Source: Treponema sp.
GTDB lineage: Bacteria > Spirochaetota > Spirochaetia > Treponematales > Treponemataceae
Assembly (NCBI GenBank): GCA_016286365.1
Contig: JAEESN010000010.1
Span: forward strand, 1-64,000
Reading direction: 5' to 3'
DNA: 64,000 nucleotides
Shown here: one piece after another, positions 1 to 8,621 of the stretch
Numbering within the stretch: the first letter of the stretch is position 1
Layout: every line of letters begins with the position of its first letter
Made by a program: the position numbers and the translations under genes
The notes under the pieces: generated by a model
What the model was told of the DNA's origin: nothing
What the model saw: only the letters and a program-made list of their open reading frames with translations
Databases searched by the model: none

Positions 1-163
1 ATATAAAAGATTTGATGTTCCATTTGTTGGTAACAGCCTCCTTCAAGCTGCGCACTCCTTCTACCAGAAACTCATTGTATTTATACCGTTTGTTTCTGTT
101 TGTTTTTAGAACCTCAAACTTCTGATATGTGCTGTCTTTTGCAATAATCTTTGTTTCCTTCAA
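1..163 (-). CDS. TrmH/SpoU-family RNA methyltransferase, N-terminal part (cut by window edge)
   Basis: The minus strand is open from a TTG at 163 (another in-frame TTG at 169) to the left edge, about 54 codons. The translation contains KTNRNKRYKYNEFLVEG followed by VRSLKEAV and an IKSFIY stretch. This resembles the substrate-binding N-terminus of SpoU/TrmH 2'-O-methyltransferases (small basic R-KR patch, then F-VEG-R-hydrophobic-EA). An in-frame TAA lies just upstream of the TTG codons, with AAGGA between, so the start is close to correct. The SAM-binding knot domain would lie outside the window. Its upstream region shares an 11-mer with the tetR operator at 1290-1300. The family call rests on a short motif only. 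Confidence 0.55.
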   Translation of the reverse strand, partial: MKETKIIAKDSTYQKFEVLKTNRNKRYKYNEFLVEGVRSLKEAVTNKWNIKSFI

Positions 164-201
164 TTTCAACCATCCTTACAAGTGTTCTCATTATCTCCTT
201 T

Positions 202-996
202 TCAGGCTTCCGGCTTTTTTGCCAGATACATGACATAAGTGTCATTAAAGATGATTTTGTTACCGTGTGCTAAAACAGCATTTCTAAGGCCTTCAAAAAA
301 CTTTGTCTTATAAGGCTCGGCAATTACCATGTGGTCGCAGTGGGTACCGCTAAAGGCAACGTATTCGTCGGAAGTCATTTCGCGTTTGCCGTAAAAGTCC
401 CGTTCTTCAAAATCTACATAACCGTAATTTGTGGCGTTCTGATAATGAAATGAGCCATGCGTATATGGGGTCTCCGGCTTAAAGTAGTTGTCATAGATTT
501 TCTGGATATCATCGTGAAGGGCCGGATTTGTGCTTTTGTATTCAGATTTTGTGAGCAGCATTGCAAGGGTTCCGCCGGGAGCCAGAAGCTCAAAGGTTTT
601 TGAAAAGGCGATGTCTTCCGGAATCCACTGAATTGTTGCAGCAGAATAGATGAGGTCAAACTTGTGTCCTGCAGGATTCTTTTCTCCCGCACAGAGCATA
701 TCCGAAAAATCATGTGTAATAAAGTCATCATTCACGATATTAAAGTTTTGGCGATCGCTATATTTTTCCTTCATTTTAGCATAAAGATGTTCACCAAGTT
801 CAATTGCATTGTAGTCGCAACCGGTGTTTAAAATCGGTTCAGTTGCCTGCCCTGTTCCCGGTCCAAGCTCAAGCACTTTTTTCCCGCGCCCTATTTTTGC
901 ATAATCAATCAGACTGTCAAAAAGCTCCTGACTGTAGCGTGGGCGAAATTTATCAAACTGTTCGGGGATTGTGTCAAAAATTTTTCTGAATTCCAT
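202..996 (-). CDS. Class I SAM-dependent methyltransferase
   Basis: 264 residues with a Rossmann methyltransferase fold. Motif I is KVLELGPGTGQATEPIL at about residues 40-56, an acidic residue follows in NAIELGEHL, and a motif IV/post-IV segment reads FDLIYSAATIQWIPED near residue 115. This matches the methyltransf_11/25 group of small-molecule methylases (ubiquinone/trans-aconitate type). The substrate cannot be told from sequence. The start has a good AGGAGAATTT ribosome site 5-12 nt upstream. It is monocistronic: the next minus-strand gene upstream is far away, and the downstream TrmH-like gene starts about 33 nt after the stop. Confidence 0.8.
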   Translation of the reverse strand: MEFRKIFDTIPEQFDKFRPRYSQELFDSLIDYAKIGRGKKVLELGPGTGQATEPILNTGCDYNAIELGEHLYAKMKEKYSDRQNFNIVNDDFITHDFSDMLCAGEKNPAGHKFDLIYSAATIQWIPEDIAFSKTFELLAPGGTLAMLLTKSEYKSTNPALHDDIQKIYDNYFKPETPYTHGSFHYQNATNYGYVDFEERDFYGKREMTSDEYVAFSGTHCDHMVIAEPYKTKFFEGLRNAVLAHGNKIIFNDTYVMYLAKKPEA

Positions 997-1082
997 TTTT
1001 TAAATTCTCCTTTTTTATTTTAACAATCCGGACTTTTTTCGTAAACGTCTATAATACTTTAATTATAGCAGAAATAAACTGA

Positions 1083-1175
1083 TATTTCGAGGCTTGATTA
1101 CGAGGTACTGAACGTGAAGACCATACCCGCCAAAGACAGTTGATATTATATAAAAATACTGGATTCACAGTCTAA
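1083..1175 (+). pseudogene. Possible decayed 3' end of a GNAT acetyltransferase
   Basis: In the otherwise empty 997-1233 stretch, two overlapping frames read like the end of a GNAT protein. One gives DYEVLNVKTIPAKDS and stops. The next frame continues as RQLILYKNTGFTV and stops at 1173-1175. Real GNAT proteins end with a similar pattern (EV--N--A--LY-k-GF-V), so a single frameshift would join the two. No start codon or upstream domain is present. The match is by eye on about 28 residues and could be chance. Confidence 0.25.
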
Positions 1176-1233
1176 AGCTTATACTGCATAAAGTTTCCGT
1201 TTTTCACAAAACCAGAATTTGTACTAAGAAATC

Positions 1234-1247
1234 TGAGACCCTTCTCA
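1234..1247. promoter_or_regulatory. Upstream TetR-type operator (TGAGA-N4-TCTCA)
   Basis: A perfect inverted repeat TGAGA-CCCT-TCTCA lies just upstream of the predicted -35 box of the tetR gene. It has the same arms and 4-nt spacing as the palindrome at 1285-1300. Two identical half-site pairs flanking one promoter strongly suggest binding by the adjacent TetR-family protein. Confidence 0.55.
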
Positions 1248-1255
1248 TAATTCTC

Positions 1256-1300
1256 TTGACAAATATACTTTTAAATGTTAAATAATGAGAGTGTTCTCAT
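1256..1300 (+). promoter_or_regulatory. tetR promoter with overlapping operator
   Basis: A consensus -35 box TTGACA (1256-1261) is followed at 16-17 nt by a TTAAAT/TAAATA-type -10 box (1278-1284). The palindrome ATGAGA-GTGT-TCTCAT (1285-1300) begins directly after the -10 box, over the expected transcription start. A bound dimer there would block initiation, the usual autoregulation of TetR-family genes. Confidence 0.6.
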
Positions 1301-1322
1301 AAATCACACAAAAGGAGCAGGC

Positions 1323-1895
1323 ATGGCATATAAAAAATCCGAAGAAAAAAGGGGAATCATCCTTGAGGCTGCTTTAAGGGTTTTTCAGAAAAAGGGATAT
1401 AAAAACGTTTCCATGACAGACATCATACAGGAATCAAAAATCAGTAAGGGCGGAATCTATCTCTATTTTAAGTCCGTACGAGAGATTTACGAAACTTTAA
1501 TAAATCAGCCGCAGAGAGATGATTCCATACTCACGGATAAAAAGCTTCCGGCAAAAACTAAAATCAGATTATTTCTTCAGTCCCAGATGGACGAAATTCT
1601 TAATCCCGAAAACAACATGATAACCGCAAACTACGAATATCTTTTTTCCATAAAGGATGAGCTTCCTCCCGAAATTATGAACAAACGTTTTTCAGAGGCT
1701 GTCTCAACCATCAAAAAAATTCTGGACGAAGGAAACAAAAATGGTGAACTGAATGTCGATTCAAAATACCTGGCACAGCATATCGTCTGGTTTTTGGAAG
1801 GGGTAAGGCTTTCGAGCACTGTCACTCAGATAAAAAAATCAGATTTGAGCAGACAGATTTCGGGATTATTAAAACAAATAGAAGCAAATAAATAG
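1323..1895 (+). CDS. TetR/AcrR-family transcriptional regulator
   Basis: 190 residues from ATG 1323, which is preceded by AAAGGAGCAGGC. An in-frame ATG at 1275 lies inside the promoter/operator and is rejected. The N-terminal TetR helix-turn-helix is clear: RGIILEAALRVFQKKGYK, then MTDIIQESKISKGGIYLYF. The C-terminal ligand domain is generic. It precedes the CPBP membrane protease gene by 18 nt, so the two probably form one operon under the operators at 1234 and 1285. The ligand is unknown. Confidence 0.9.
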   Translation: MAYKKSEEKRGIILEAALRVFQKKGYKNVSMTDIIQESKISKGGIYLYFKSVREIYETLINQPQRDDSILTDKKLPAKTKIRLFLQSQMDEILNPENNMITANYEYLFSIKDELPPEIMNKRFSEAVSTIKKILDEGNKNGELNVDSKYLAQHIVWFLEGVRLSSTVTQIKKSDLSRQISGLLKQIEANK

Positions 1896-1913
1896 AATCT
1901 AAAGGAGCAAAAC

Positions 1914-2771
1914 ATGACAAATCTTACAAAGAAAAAAACAATCGCTGTTATCTTAATCAGCTACATCATCTGTTCAATAATCAAATATATTGAATTCTTT
2001 TTTATTCAAACAGACCAGACTTTTATTGCAGACAACGTAATCTGTAAAATCTTCTGCATCATCTTTTTAGCAGGCATTTTAAGGATTTATAATTCGGGCT
2101 TTGCAGAAATCGGTTTTGATTTTTCCAACATAAAGAAAAACCTGCTTTATGCACTTTTTGGATTCGGTCTTGGTATCGTGACATTTGCAGTCTCTTATCT
2201 TGTAGAAATAATCATCCTGCTTTGCCAGGGAAAAACCGTAAGCCTTGGCTTTTACGTTACAAACTTTGCCTTAAGTGGTGCAACCAATTCTGTTGAGCTT
2301 TCTCTTTCTGCACTTTTAATCTGCATCGCGGGAAACATAATAAACGTAGTTGCAGAAGAAGGCTTATTCCGCGGATTTTTCCTCCATATTGCAAAAGGAC
2401 CATTCGGATTTAAAAAAGCCAATTTTATTCAGGCTCTGCTTTTTGGAACCTGGCATCTTGTAACGGTAGCCCTGGAAGTCAGAAACGGCACTATGAATAT
2501 TCCTACTGCGGCTGTTATGGCCATCGGTTATATTGTTCTTGCAGGAATTCTTGCGCTCGAATGGGGAACCTGTGTTTCTATGACAGGAGTTCTCTGGGCC
2601 GGAATCTGTGAACACTTTTTCAATAACTTTATCGGAAACACACTGCACGTCATCACAGAAAGCGGAACTGACGAAATGCAGATTGCACGAATTGTTCTTT
2701 CAAATCTTCTGTCTCTTACAGTAGTGCTCATCATAAATAAGAGAACAAAGAAATCCGTGCAGAAGGATTAA
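1914..2771 (+). CDS. CPBP-family intramembrane metalloprotease (CAAX/Abi type)
   Basis: 285 residues and strongly hydrophobic, with about eight predicted membrane spans. Around residues 145-185 it carries the family's motifs: EEGLFRGFF (paired glutamates plus R), then FIQALLFGTWHL supplying a histidine. A later WAGICEHFFNN segment has a possible third motif. CPBP proteins are Rce1-like glutamate proteases with roles in prenyl-protein processing, bacteriocin self-immunity or signalling. AAGGAGC precedes the ATG. Cotranscription with the TetR gene points to induction by a specific compound. Its stop overlaps the convergent MATE stop by 4 nt. Confidence 0.85.
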   Translation: MTNLTKKKTIAVILISYIICSIIKYIEFFFIQTDQTFIADNVICKIFCIIFLAGILRIYNSGFAEIGFDFSNIKKNLLYALFGFGLGIVTFAVSYLVEIIILLCQGKTVSLGFYVTNFALSGATNSVELSLSALLICIAGNIINVVAEEGLFRGFFLHIAKGPFGFKKANFIQALLFGTWHLVTVALEVRNGTMNIPTAAVMAIGYIVLAGILALEWGTCVSMTGVLWAGICEHFFNNFIGNTLHVITESGTDEMQIARIVLSNLLSLTVVLIINKRTKKSVQKD

Positions 2772-4129
2772 TCCTGCCACATGTCCCTTGTGATGTTTTT
2801 AAGCCAGCCTTTTTTGCGGTAATGTCTTATGACAAAAGGAATCTTTTCGAATTCATCAAGATATAAGATAAAATAAACCCACAGGGGCGGAAGCTTTAAT
2901 ACAAAGGCTGCAATAAGTCCAAGCGGAACAGAAACAAGCCACATATCGATGCAGTCGGCAACAAAACCAAAGCGTGAATCCCCGCCGGAACGGAAAATAC
3001 CGCAGATATAAACTGTATTTACCGCTGCCCCGATTATTGAATAAGAATTGATGAATAAAAGAATGCTTCTGTAATGAGCCGCTGTTTCGTTCAGTTCTGC
3101 AATAAAAGGAAGAATCGGATAAAGACAGAGCATTAAAACAGCCCCAAGAACACCGGATATAATCGTAACCTTTGCAAGACGGGCGGCATTTCTTTCTGCA
3201 AGCTCAAGATTACCCGCTCCCATATATTTTCCAAGAACGATTGCTCCACCATAAGCCATTCCAAAGCATAAAACCGTAGCAAGCTGACGGATTGTATTTA
3301 CAACTGAATTAGCCGCAACTATGTCTTCTCCAAGGTGACCAAGGATTACAGAATACATTGCAAAGCCGGAACCCCACACAAGCTCGTTTCCGACAGCAGG
3401 AAGTGAATACTTAAAAAAATCCCTGGTCAAAACCGGATTTCGCCTGAAGATGCACATAACAGAAAATTGAACATCCTTCTGGCGCGACGCATAAACAAAG
3501 CAGACAATCATCTCTACAAAGCGGGCAATCGAAGTAGCAATTCCGACACCCATAATTCCAAGCTTTGGCACTCCAAAAAGCCCGAAGATGAATACTGCAT
3601 TAAGACCGATGTTCAATATAAGCGAAGTCGAAGAAGCAATCGTAACGATTTTTACACGCTCAATACTTTTAAAACCAGCCTGGAACATCTGTGCAAAAGA
3701 TAAAAAGATATAAGAAAAACTTGCAGCACGAAGATATTTACACCCCTCTACAATCAGCCCTTCTTCGCCCGTAAAAATGAGCATGAGGATGCGCGGATAA
3801 AACATTGCAACAAGAGCAACAATTATTTCGACCGTACAGCAGATTCTTAATCCGATTCCCAAAAGAGTCCTGATCGATTCAACATCCTTTTTACCCCAGT
3901 ACTGTGCACCAAGCATCACAAGCCCCGAAGAAAGACCTGTAGAAATCATAAAAAGAATGAACGCAACATTACCGGCAAGATTGGAAGCGGCAATTGCGGT
4001 CTGACTTACATACCCCAGCATGATTACATCGGCCGAATTTACTGCCGCAGAAATGAGGTTCTGAATTGCCATTGGCTGAACAACGTGTCTTAAATTTTTG
4101 TAAAAGTCTTTTGCTTCCTGATTCTTCAT
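2768..4129 (-). CDS. MATE-family efflux transporter
   Basis: 453 residues with about 12 hydrophobic spans in two homologous halves, typical of NorM/DinF-type MATE exporters. The N-terminus (RHVVQPMAIQNLISAAVNSA, then DVIMLGYVSQTAIAASNLAG) matches the family's P-x2-N-x2 and D-x2-M-G-x9-A signature. Family members expel cationic drugs or metabolites using Na+ or H+; the substrate here is unknown. A -10-like TATAGT (minus strand, 4143-4138) sits 8 nt before the ATG and there is no Shine-Dalgarno, so the mRNA may be leaderless. It is divergent from iorB across 58 nt. Confidence 0.9.
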   Translation of the reverse strand: MKNQEAKDFYKNLRHVVQPMAIQNLISAAVNSADVIMLGYVSQTAIAASNLAGNVAFILFMISTGLSSGLVMLGAQYWGKKDVESIRTLLGIGLRICCTVEIIVALVAMFYPRILMLIFTGEEGLIVEGCKYLRAASFSYIFLSFAQMFQAGFKSIERVKIVTIASSTSLILNIGLNAVFIFGLFGVPKLGIMGVGIATSIARFVEMIVCFVYASRQKDVQFSVMCIFRRNPVLTRDFFKYSLPAVGNELVWGSGFAMYSVILGHLGEDIVAANSVVNTIRQLATVLCFGMAYGGAIVLGKYMGAGNLELAERNAARLAKVTIISGVLGAVLMLCLYPILPFIAELNETAAHYRSILLFINSYSIIGAAVNTVYICGIFRSGGDSRFGFVADCIDMWLVSVPLGLIAAFVLKLPPLWVYFILYLDEFEKIPFVIRHYRKKGWLKNITRDMWQD

Positions 4130-4187
4130 GGTGTCAAACTATACCACATTTTTTATATTTCTGATATACTGTTTTCGGAGCAAAAAA

Positions 4188-4763
4188 ATGAATGAAGTTA
4201 AAAACATAATGATAGTCGGAGTCGGAGGACAGGGAGCGCTTCTTGCTTCTAAAACCCTTGGACAGGTATTGCTCGATGCAGGCTTTGATGTAAAGGTAAG
4301 CGAAGTTCACGGAATGAGTCAGCGCGGTGGTTCTGTAGTAACTTACGTCCGCTACGGAGATAAGGTTTATTCTCCAATCGTAGATAAGGGCGAAGCTGAT
4401 TATATTGTTTCTTTCGAAATGCTCGAAGCTGCAAGATACACAGATTATCTTAAAAAAGACGGACAGATTGTAGTAAACACACAACAGATAGATCCAATGC
4501 CGGTAATCACAGGTGCAGCAGAATATCCCAAGGATCTGGAAAAAGAAATGCAGGCTAAAGGTATTAAAGTAGATGCCCTTGACTGCTTAAGTCTTGCTCA
4601 ACAGGCCGGAACTGCAAAATCTGTAAACATAGTTTTGATGGGACGACTTTCAAAATACATGGACTTCCCCGAAGACGCATGGCTTAAAGCAATCGAAAAG
4701 CTTGTAAAACCACAGTTCCTCGAGATGAACAAAAAGGCATTCTCGCTCGGAAGAAATGCATAA
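4188..4763 (+). CDS. iorB: Indolepyruvate:ferredoxin oxidoreductase, beta subunit
   Basis: 191 residues from ATG 4188 (GGAG 8 nt upstream). A longer in-frame start at 4128 overlaps the MATE promoter and is rejected. The start NIMIVGVGGQGALLASKTLG and the segment EVHGMSQRGGSVVTYVRYG are signatures of the gamma-type domain of 2-oxoacid:ferredoxin oxidoreductases, as in IorB. With IorA (the TPP and Fe-S subunit) it interconverts aryl-pyruvates and aryl-acetyl-CoA. No iorA is present anywhere in this window. A TATACT box at 4165-4170 probably drives it. PaaK, ACT and ferredoxin-like genes follow about 2.5 kb away. Confidence 0.85.
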   Translation: MNEVKNIMIVGVGGQGALLASKTLGQVLLDAGFDVKVSEVHGMSQRGGSVVTYVRYGDKVYSPIVDKGEADYIVSFEMLEAARYTDYLKKDGQIVVNTQQIDPMPVITGAAEYPKDLEKEMQAKGIKVDALDCLSLAQQAGTAKSVNIVLMGRLSKYMDFPEDAWLKAIEKLVKPQFLEMNKKAFSLGRNA

Positions 4764-4822
4764 TCATTCTTACAATATGGCCCCGCACTAAACGGATGCC
4801 TTCGAAAACTGAATAGAATAAT

Positions 4823-4858
4823 AAAAGCCTGAGATTATCGCTAATCCCAGGCTTTTTT
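4823..4858. terminator. Bidirectional intrinsic terminator
   Basis: The stem AAAAGCCTG-a-GATTA / TAATC-c-CAGGCTTTT has one internal mismatch and a tcgc loop. It is flanked by A and T tracts, so it can end iorB on the plus strand and the acyl-CoA ligase on the minus strand. Confidence 0.85.
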
Positions 4859-4879
4859 AATGAGTGTTTTCTTGTATTT

Positions 4880-4962
4880 TTAAATTATTATTAAATTATT
4901 TTGTAATTATTCTTAAATTATTTTTAAATCATTTTTAAATATTTATTTACATTTTTAAATGC
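4880..4962. repeat. AT-rich degenerate short repeat
   Basis: About 80 nt built almost entirely from TTAAATTATT / TTTTAAAT-type units, repeated five to six times with small changes. It lies between the terminator and the end of the acyl-CoA ligase gene. No coding potential or hairpin of note was seen; it looks like slippage-derived low-complexity DNA. Confidence 0.6.
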
Positions 4963-4970
4963 ACAACCTT

Positions 4971-6941
4971 TTATGAGTTTGCAAACATCTCATCTATTTT
5001 CTTCTGATATTTTTCAGCAATCTTATAACGCATCATTTCCTGTTTTGCAGAAAGTTCTACACCAACCTGGAAGCTGTCCGGAATCAAACTGAACTTGTTG
5101 ATTTTTTCGCAGAATCTGAATCCGTTAGAAACAGAAATCTTACTGCTAACTTCTGTGTTGAACAATGTCTGAACTTCCGGTGTTTCAAGAAGCTGTGAAT
5201 AATCTGTATAAGTGATGGCATGTTCATTTGCATAAGCTTCTACCATTTCTTTGTTTGGAACAATCAAAGCGGCAAGATACTTCTGATCCTGTCCTACAAT
5301 CATTGAACTTTCGATGTAATCACTTGCTGCAAGTCCTGCTTCAATAACTGCAGGTTCAATGTTTTCTCCACCAAGAAGAACGATTGTATCTTTTGAACGT
5401 CCTGTAATCTTGATTTCGTTATCCCATGTTTTGATTACGAGGTCTCCGGTATTAAGCCATCCATCCTTGTCGATTACTTTTTCTGTAAGGTCCGGGCGTT
5501 TGTAATATCCCTTCATAACCTGCTTTCCGCGTACAAAAAGAAGACCCATCTTTCCAGGTGGTAAAGGTTTATCATCAACTACTACACCGTGTTCCTGTTT
5601 TAATACTTTTACTTCGAATGTAGGGAAAATTGCACCTACGCATCCAGGACGTGGTTCTTTATAATATCTGAACGAAATAACCGGAGAAGTTTCTGAAAGT
5701 CCGTATCCTTCAAGAAGATTCAATCCTACTGCACGATAGAAATCATCAATATCCTTCTGTAATGCACCACCGCCGGAAATAGCAATCTTTAATCTTCCAC
5801 CAAACTTTTCGCGGAGCTTACTGAATACAAGAACATCACCAAGCTTATAAAGTGGCCAGAGTAAAATCATCGGAATTAATCCAACTAAGAAATCAAGGAA
5901 CTTAACTCTGTACTTAATGCGGCAAACATGTCCCTGAACCATATCCTTAGAATTCTTATAATGCTTTCCAACACCAACAAAGAACTTAAAGAGCTTTAAG
6001 GCAATACCGCCCTTCTTCTGCATTGCTTTATTAACACCTTTTGCAAGTGCTTCCCAAAGGCGTGGTACACCACACATCCACTGAGGTTTAATTGTTGCCA
6101 TATCTGCAAGCATGACAGAAGCAACAGGTTTAGAATAAGCAAGTCCACTGTTCATAAGAGGTGCAACATACTGAATAAGGCGTTCAAAACTGTGCCATAC
6201 AGGGAGAACAGAAAGCCACCAGTCACCGCGTTTACAAGGGATGAATACCGGAATTGCAGAAAGCATGTTCATGTAATTTGAGTGAGTAAGCATTACACCT
6301 TTTGGAACACCTGTTGTTCCGGAAGTAAAGATGATTGTTGCATTTTCTTCACCTTCTGTTTTTTCCATTTCTGCTTCGATGAGCTTTTTACCTTCGATGT
6401 GATCTTCGTCGAATAATTTCTTTCCTTCTTTAAGAAGATCTTCGAACTGGCCAACCTTGATTTTTGATGCCTTGAATTTTTTCATCATTTCGTCATCAAC
6501 ATCATCAAAGATATAAGCCTGTTTAAGGTTAGGAACCTCTTTAATATTTTCCAGAACCTTTTCGAGCTGTCTTGCATTTTCGAAGAAACCGATTTCACAG
6601 TCTGCAAAGTTGATTATGAATCTGATTTCGTTACCCATAGAATCGCATCCGCGTGGAACATCTGCAGCACCTAAAGATAAAACTGCAAGGTCGGTCCAGA
6701 GCCATTCTTTACGGTTATCAGAGATGAGTGCAACATTGCTTCCTCTCTTTACACCAATCTTTCTTAAGGCAAGCGCAAGCTGAATTACAATATCGTAAAC
6801 CTGTTTGTAAGTATAAAAATCAAATTCACCTTTTTTGTTTTTAGAAGCCTGTAAATTAACATCCGCATCTTCTTTTGCTCTCTGTCTGATTAAAAGCGGA
6901 ATGTTTTTTGGTAATGTAGTGTCTAATGGAAACTTAGCCAT
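4971..6941 (-). CDS. AMP-dependent long-chain acyl-CoA synthetase
   Basis: 656 residues of the ANL adenylating superfamily. The P-loop-like motif IIFTSGTTGVPKGVMLTH is at about residue 205. The A5 region is NLLEGYGLSETSPVIS, the A7/A8 hinge is GWLNTGDL followed by KITGRSKDTIVLLGGENIEP, and a C-terminal lysine region closes the sequence. The size and the hydrophobic insert near residue 345 (FLVGLIPMILLWPL) fit the long-chain (FadD/FAA1-like) group that acts at the membrane. It activates fatty acids to acyl-CoA for lipid synthesis. It is transcribed alone, with AAGGAGTAATC before the ATG. Confidence 0.88.
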   Translation of the reverse strand: MAKFPLDTTLPKNIPLLIRQRAKEDADVNLQASKNKKGEFDFYTYKQVYDIVIQLALALRKIGVKRGSNVALISDNRKEWLWTDLAVLSLGAADVPRGCDSMGNEIRFIINFADCEIGFFENARQLEKVLENIKEVPNLKQAYIFDDVDDEMMKKFKASKIKVGQFEDLLKEGKKLFDEDHIEGKKLIEAEMEKTEGEENATIIFTSGTTGVPKGVMLTHSNYMNMLSAIPVFIPCKRGDWWLSVLPVWHSFERLIQYVAPLMNSGLAYSKPVASVMLADMATIKPQWMCGVPRLWEALAKGVNKAMQKKGGIALKLFKFFVGVGKHYKNSKDMVQGHVCRIKYRVKFLDFLVGLIPMILLWPLYKLGDVLVFSKLREKFGGRLKIAISGGGALQKDIDDFYRAVGLNLLEGYGLSETSPVISFRYYKEPRPGCVGAIFPTFEVKVLKQEHGVVVDDKPLPPGKMGLLFVRGKQVMKGYYKRPDLTEKVIDKDGWLNTGDLVIKTWDNEIKITGRSKDTIVLLGGENIEPAVIEAGLAASDYIESSMIVGQDQKYLAALIVPNKEMVEAYANEHAITYTDYSQLLETPEVQTLFNTEVSSKISVSNGFRFCEKINKFSLIPDSFQVGVELSAKQEMMRYKIAEKYQKKIDEMFANS

Positions 6942-7304
6942 TTTGATTACTCCTTAAAATAAATAACATCTATTTTGACATTATCATTAATTTTGTCATT
7001 TTACAAGTCTTTTTTTGACAAAAATTAAAAAAATGTCATAAAAACCACATTTTTAACTACACAAAAGTATAGTGTAAAACAAAAATTTATAATAAAAAAA
7101 CTTTACATAAAGACAAAAAAACAATATTATTAAGTTATTATGTATAGATACATAGGCTTTTTTAAGTCTCGTGCAACATTCTTCTTCGCCTAAGGGCGAT
7201 TATCTCTTCTTTTTTTTGTGCATTGCGTCCAAGACCCTGCACGGTAACTAATCACAATTAAAATCTCAAAACTTTATCAAAAATATTAATTAAGGAAAAA
7301 ACAT
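6942..7304 (+). promoter_or_regulatory. Long intergenic region with a candidate structured leader for paaK
   Basis: The first 200 nt are plain AT-rich promoter DNA for the divergent acyl-CoA ligase and paaK. From 7166 to 7260 composition changes. CGTGCA (7170-7175) can pair with TGCACG (7238-7243). A second GTGCA (7218-7222) competes for the same TGCAC. Between them lies a tight hairpin CGCC-TAAG-GGCG (7187-7198) followed after 12 nt by a T8 run. Mutually exclusive pairings plus a U-tract are features of attenuators or riboswitches. No known class (T-box or other consensus) was recognised, and there is no convincing leader peptide. Confidence 0.35.
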
Positions 7305-8606
7305 ATGAAATATTATCAACCACAATATGAATGTATGCCCGAAGCTGAATTAAAAAAGCTCCAGGGAGAAAGACTGGCAAAAAACTTCCGCCATGTTTAT
7401 GAAAATGTAGAATATTATAGAAAGCGCTGTGAAGAAGCAGGCGTTACACCTGATGACATCAAAGGGCTTGAAGACTTAGACAAGATTCCTTTTACCTGCA
7501 AGGATGATTTACGTGCAACTTATCCTTACGGACTTTTTGCAGTTCCGATGAGCAAGGTTGTTCGTATTCACGCTTCTTCGGGAACAACAGGAAAACAGAT
7601 TGTAGTAGGTTATACAAAAGAAGATCTTGATATCTGGGATGATTGTACTGCCCGCCAGCTTGTAGCAATCGGTGCAGACGAAAACGACATTGTTCAGGGT
7701 GCTTACGGATACGGACTTTTTACCGGAGGCTTTGGTCTTCACGGTGGAGCAACAAAACTCGGATGCGAAGTAATTCCTATTTCGAGCGGTAATACACAGC
7801 GCCAGATTACCTTTATGCAGGACCTTAAATCGACTATCCTCTGCTGTACACCTTCTTATGCGGCATATCTTGGAGAAACCTTAAAGGATATGGGACTTAC
7901 TCCGGATGACATCCATCTTAAAGCCGGAATCTTTGGTGCAGAACCATGGACAGAAGAAATGCGCCGCGACATCGAAAAATCGCTGGGAATTAAAGCATAC
8001 GACATCTACGGTCTTACAGAAGTTATGGGTCCGGGAGTTGCATACGAATGTACAGAACAGAAGGGTATGCACGTAAACGAAGACCACTTCATTATAGAAA
8101 CAATTGATCCGAAAACAGGAAAGCGCCTTCCGGACGGAGAAAAAGGTGAACTTGTATTCACTGCAATCACAAAACAGGCATTCCCGCTCATGCGTTTCCG
8201 CACAAAAGACATTGGTGTATTAAACCGTGCACCTTGCGGCTGCGGAAGAACCTTTGTACGCATGAGTAAACCAATGGGAAGAACAGACGACATGCTCATC
8301 ATCCGCGGTGTAAACGTATTCCCAAGCCAGATCGAAGGAGTTCTCTTACAGAACGGATATCCGCCGAACTACGAAATCCATGTTGGACGCGAAAACAATA
8401 CAGATACATTCGAAATCAAAGTAGAAATGATTCCGGAAAAATTCAGCGATATCGTAGCAGAAATAAGCAAGCAGGAAAAAGCTCTTGAAGCTGCCCTCTT
8501 ATCTGTACTTCAGATTAAAGCTAAGGTAACACTTGTTGCACCAAAGAGTATTGCAAGAAGCGAAGGTAAGGCAAAACGCGTTATCGATACACGTAAACTT
8601 TTTTAG
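7305..8606 (+). CDS. paaK: Phenylacetate-CoA ligase (aryl-CoA ligase)
   Basis: 433 residues, normal for PaaK. The N-terminus YRKRCEEAGVTPDDIKGLED and the ATP motif ASSGTTGKQIVVGYT are typical. GLTEVMGPGVAYEC and the C-terminal RTDDMLIIRGVNVFPSQIE complete the ANL signature. The enzyme makes phenylacetyl-CoA (or indole-/hydroxyphenyl-acetyl-CoA) from the acid, ATP and CoA. In anaerobes, paaK next to an ACT protein and indolepyruvate oxidoreductase genes is tied to aromatic amino-acid turnover, or synthesis by reductive carboxylation. TAAGGAAAAAAC precedes the ATG. The ACT gene follows after 15 nt. Confidence 0.92.
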   Translation: MKYYQPQYECMPEAELKKLQGERLAKNFRHVYENVEYYRKRCEEAGVTPDDIKGLEDLDKIPFTCKDDLRATYPYGLFAVPMSKVVRIHASSGTTGKQIVVGYTKEDLDIWDDCTARQLVAIGADENDIVQGAYGYGLFTGGFGLHGGATKLGCEVIPISSGNTQRQITFMQDLKSTILCCTPSYAAYLGETLKDMGLTPDDIHLKAGIFGAEPWTEEMRRDIEKSLGIKAYDIYGLTEVMGPGVAYECTEQKGMHVNEDHFIIETIDPKTGKRLPDGEKGELVFTAITKQAFPLMRFRTKDIGVLNRAPCGCGRTFVRMSKPMGRTDDMLIIRGVNVFPSQIEGVLLQNGYPPNYEIHVGRENNTDTFEIKVEMIPEKFSDIVAEISKQEKALEAALLSVLQIKAKVTLVAPKSIARSEGKAKRVIDTRKLF

Positions 8607-8621
8607 TCAAGGAGATAGAAA

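Noticed and set aside
4823..4858. Small RNA gene downstream of iorB
   Set aside because: The stem with flanking A and T tracts is fully explained by a bidirectional terminator.
7166..7260. T-box or other known riboswitch
   Set aside because: No T-box motif or recognised aptamer consensus was found; it is reported only as an unclassified candidate leader.
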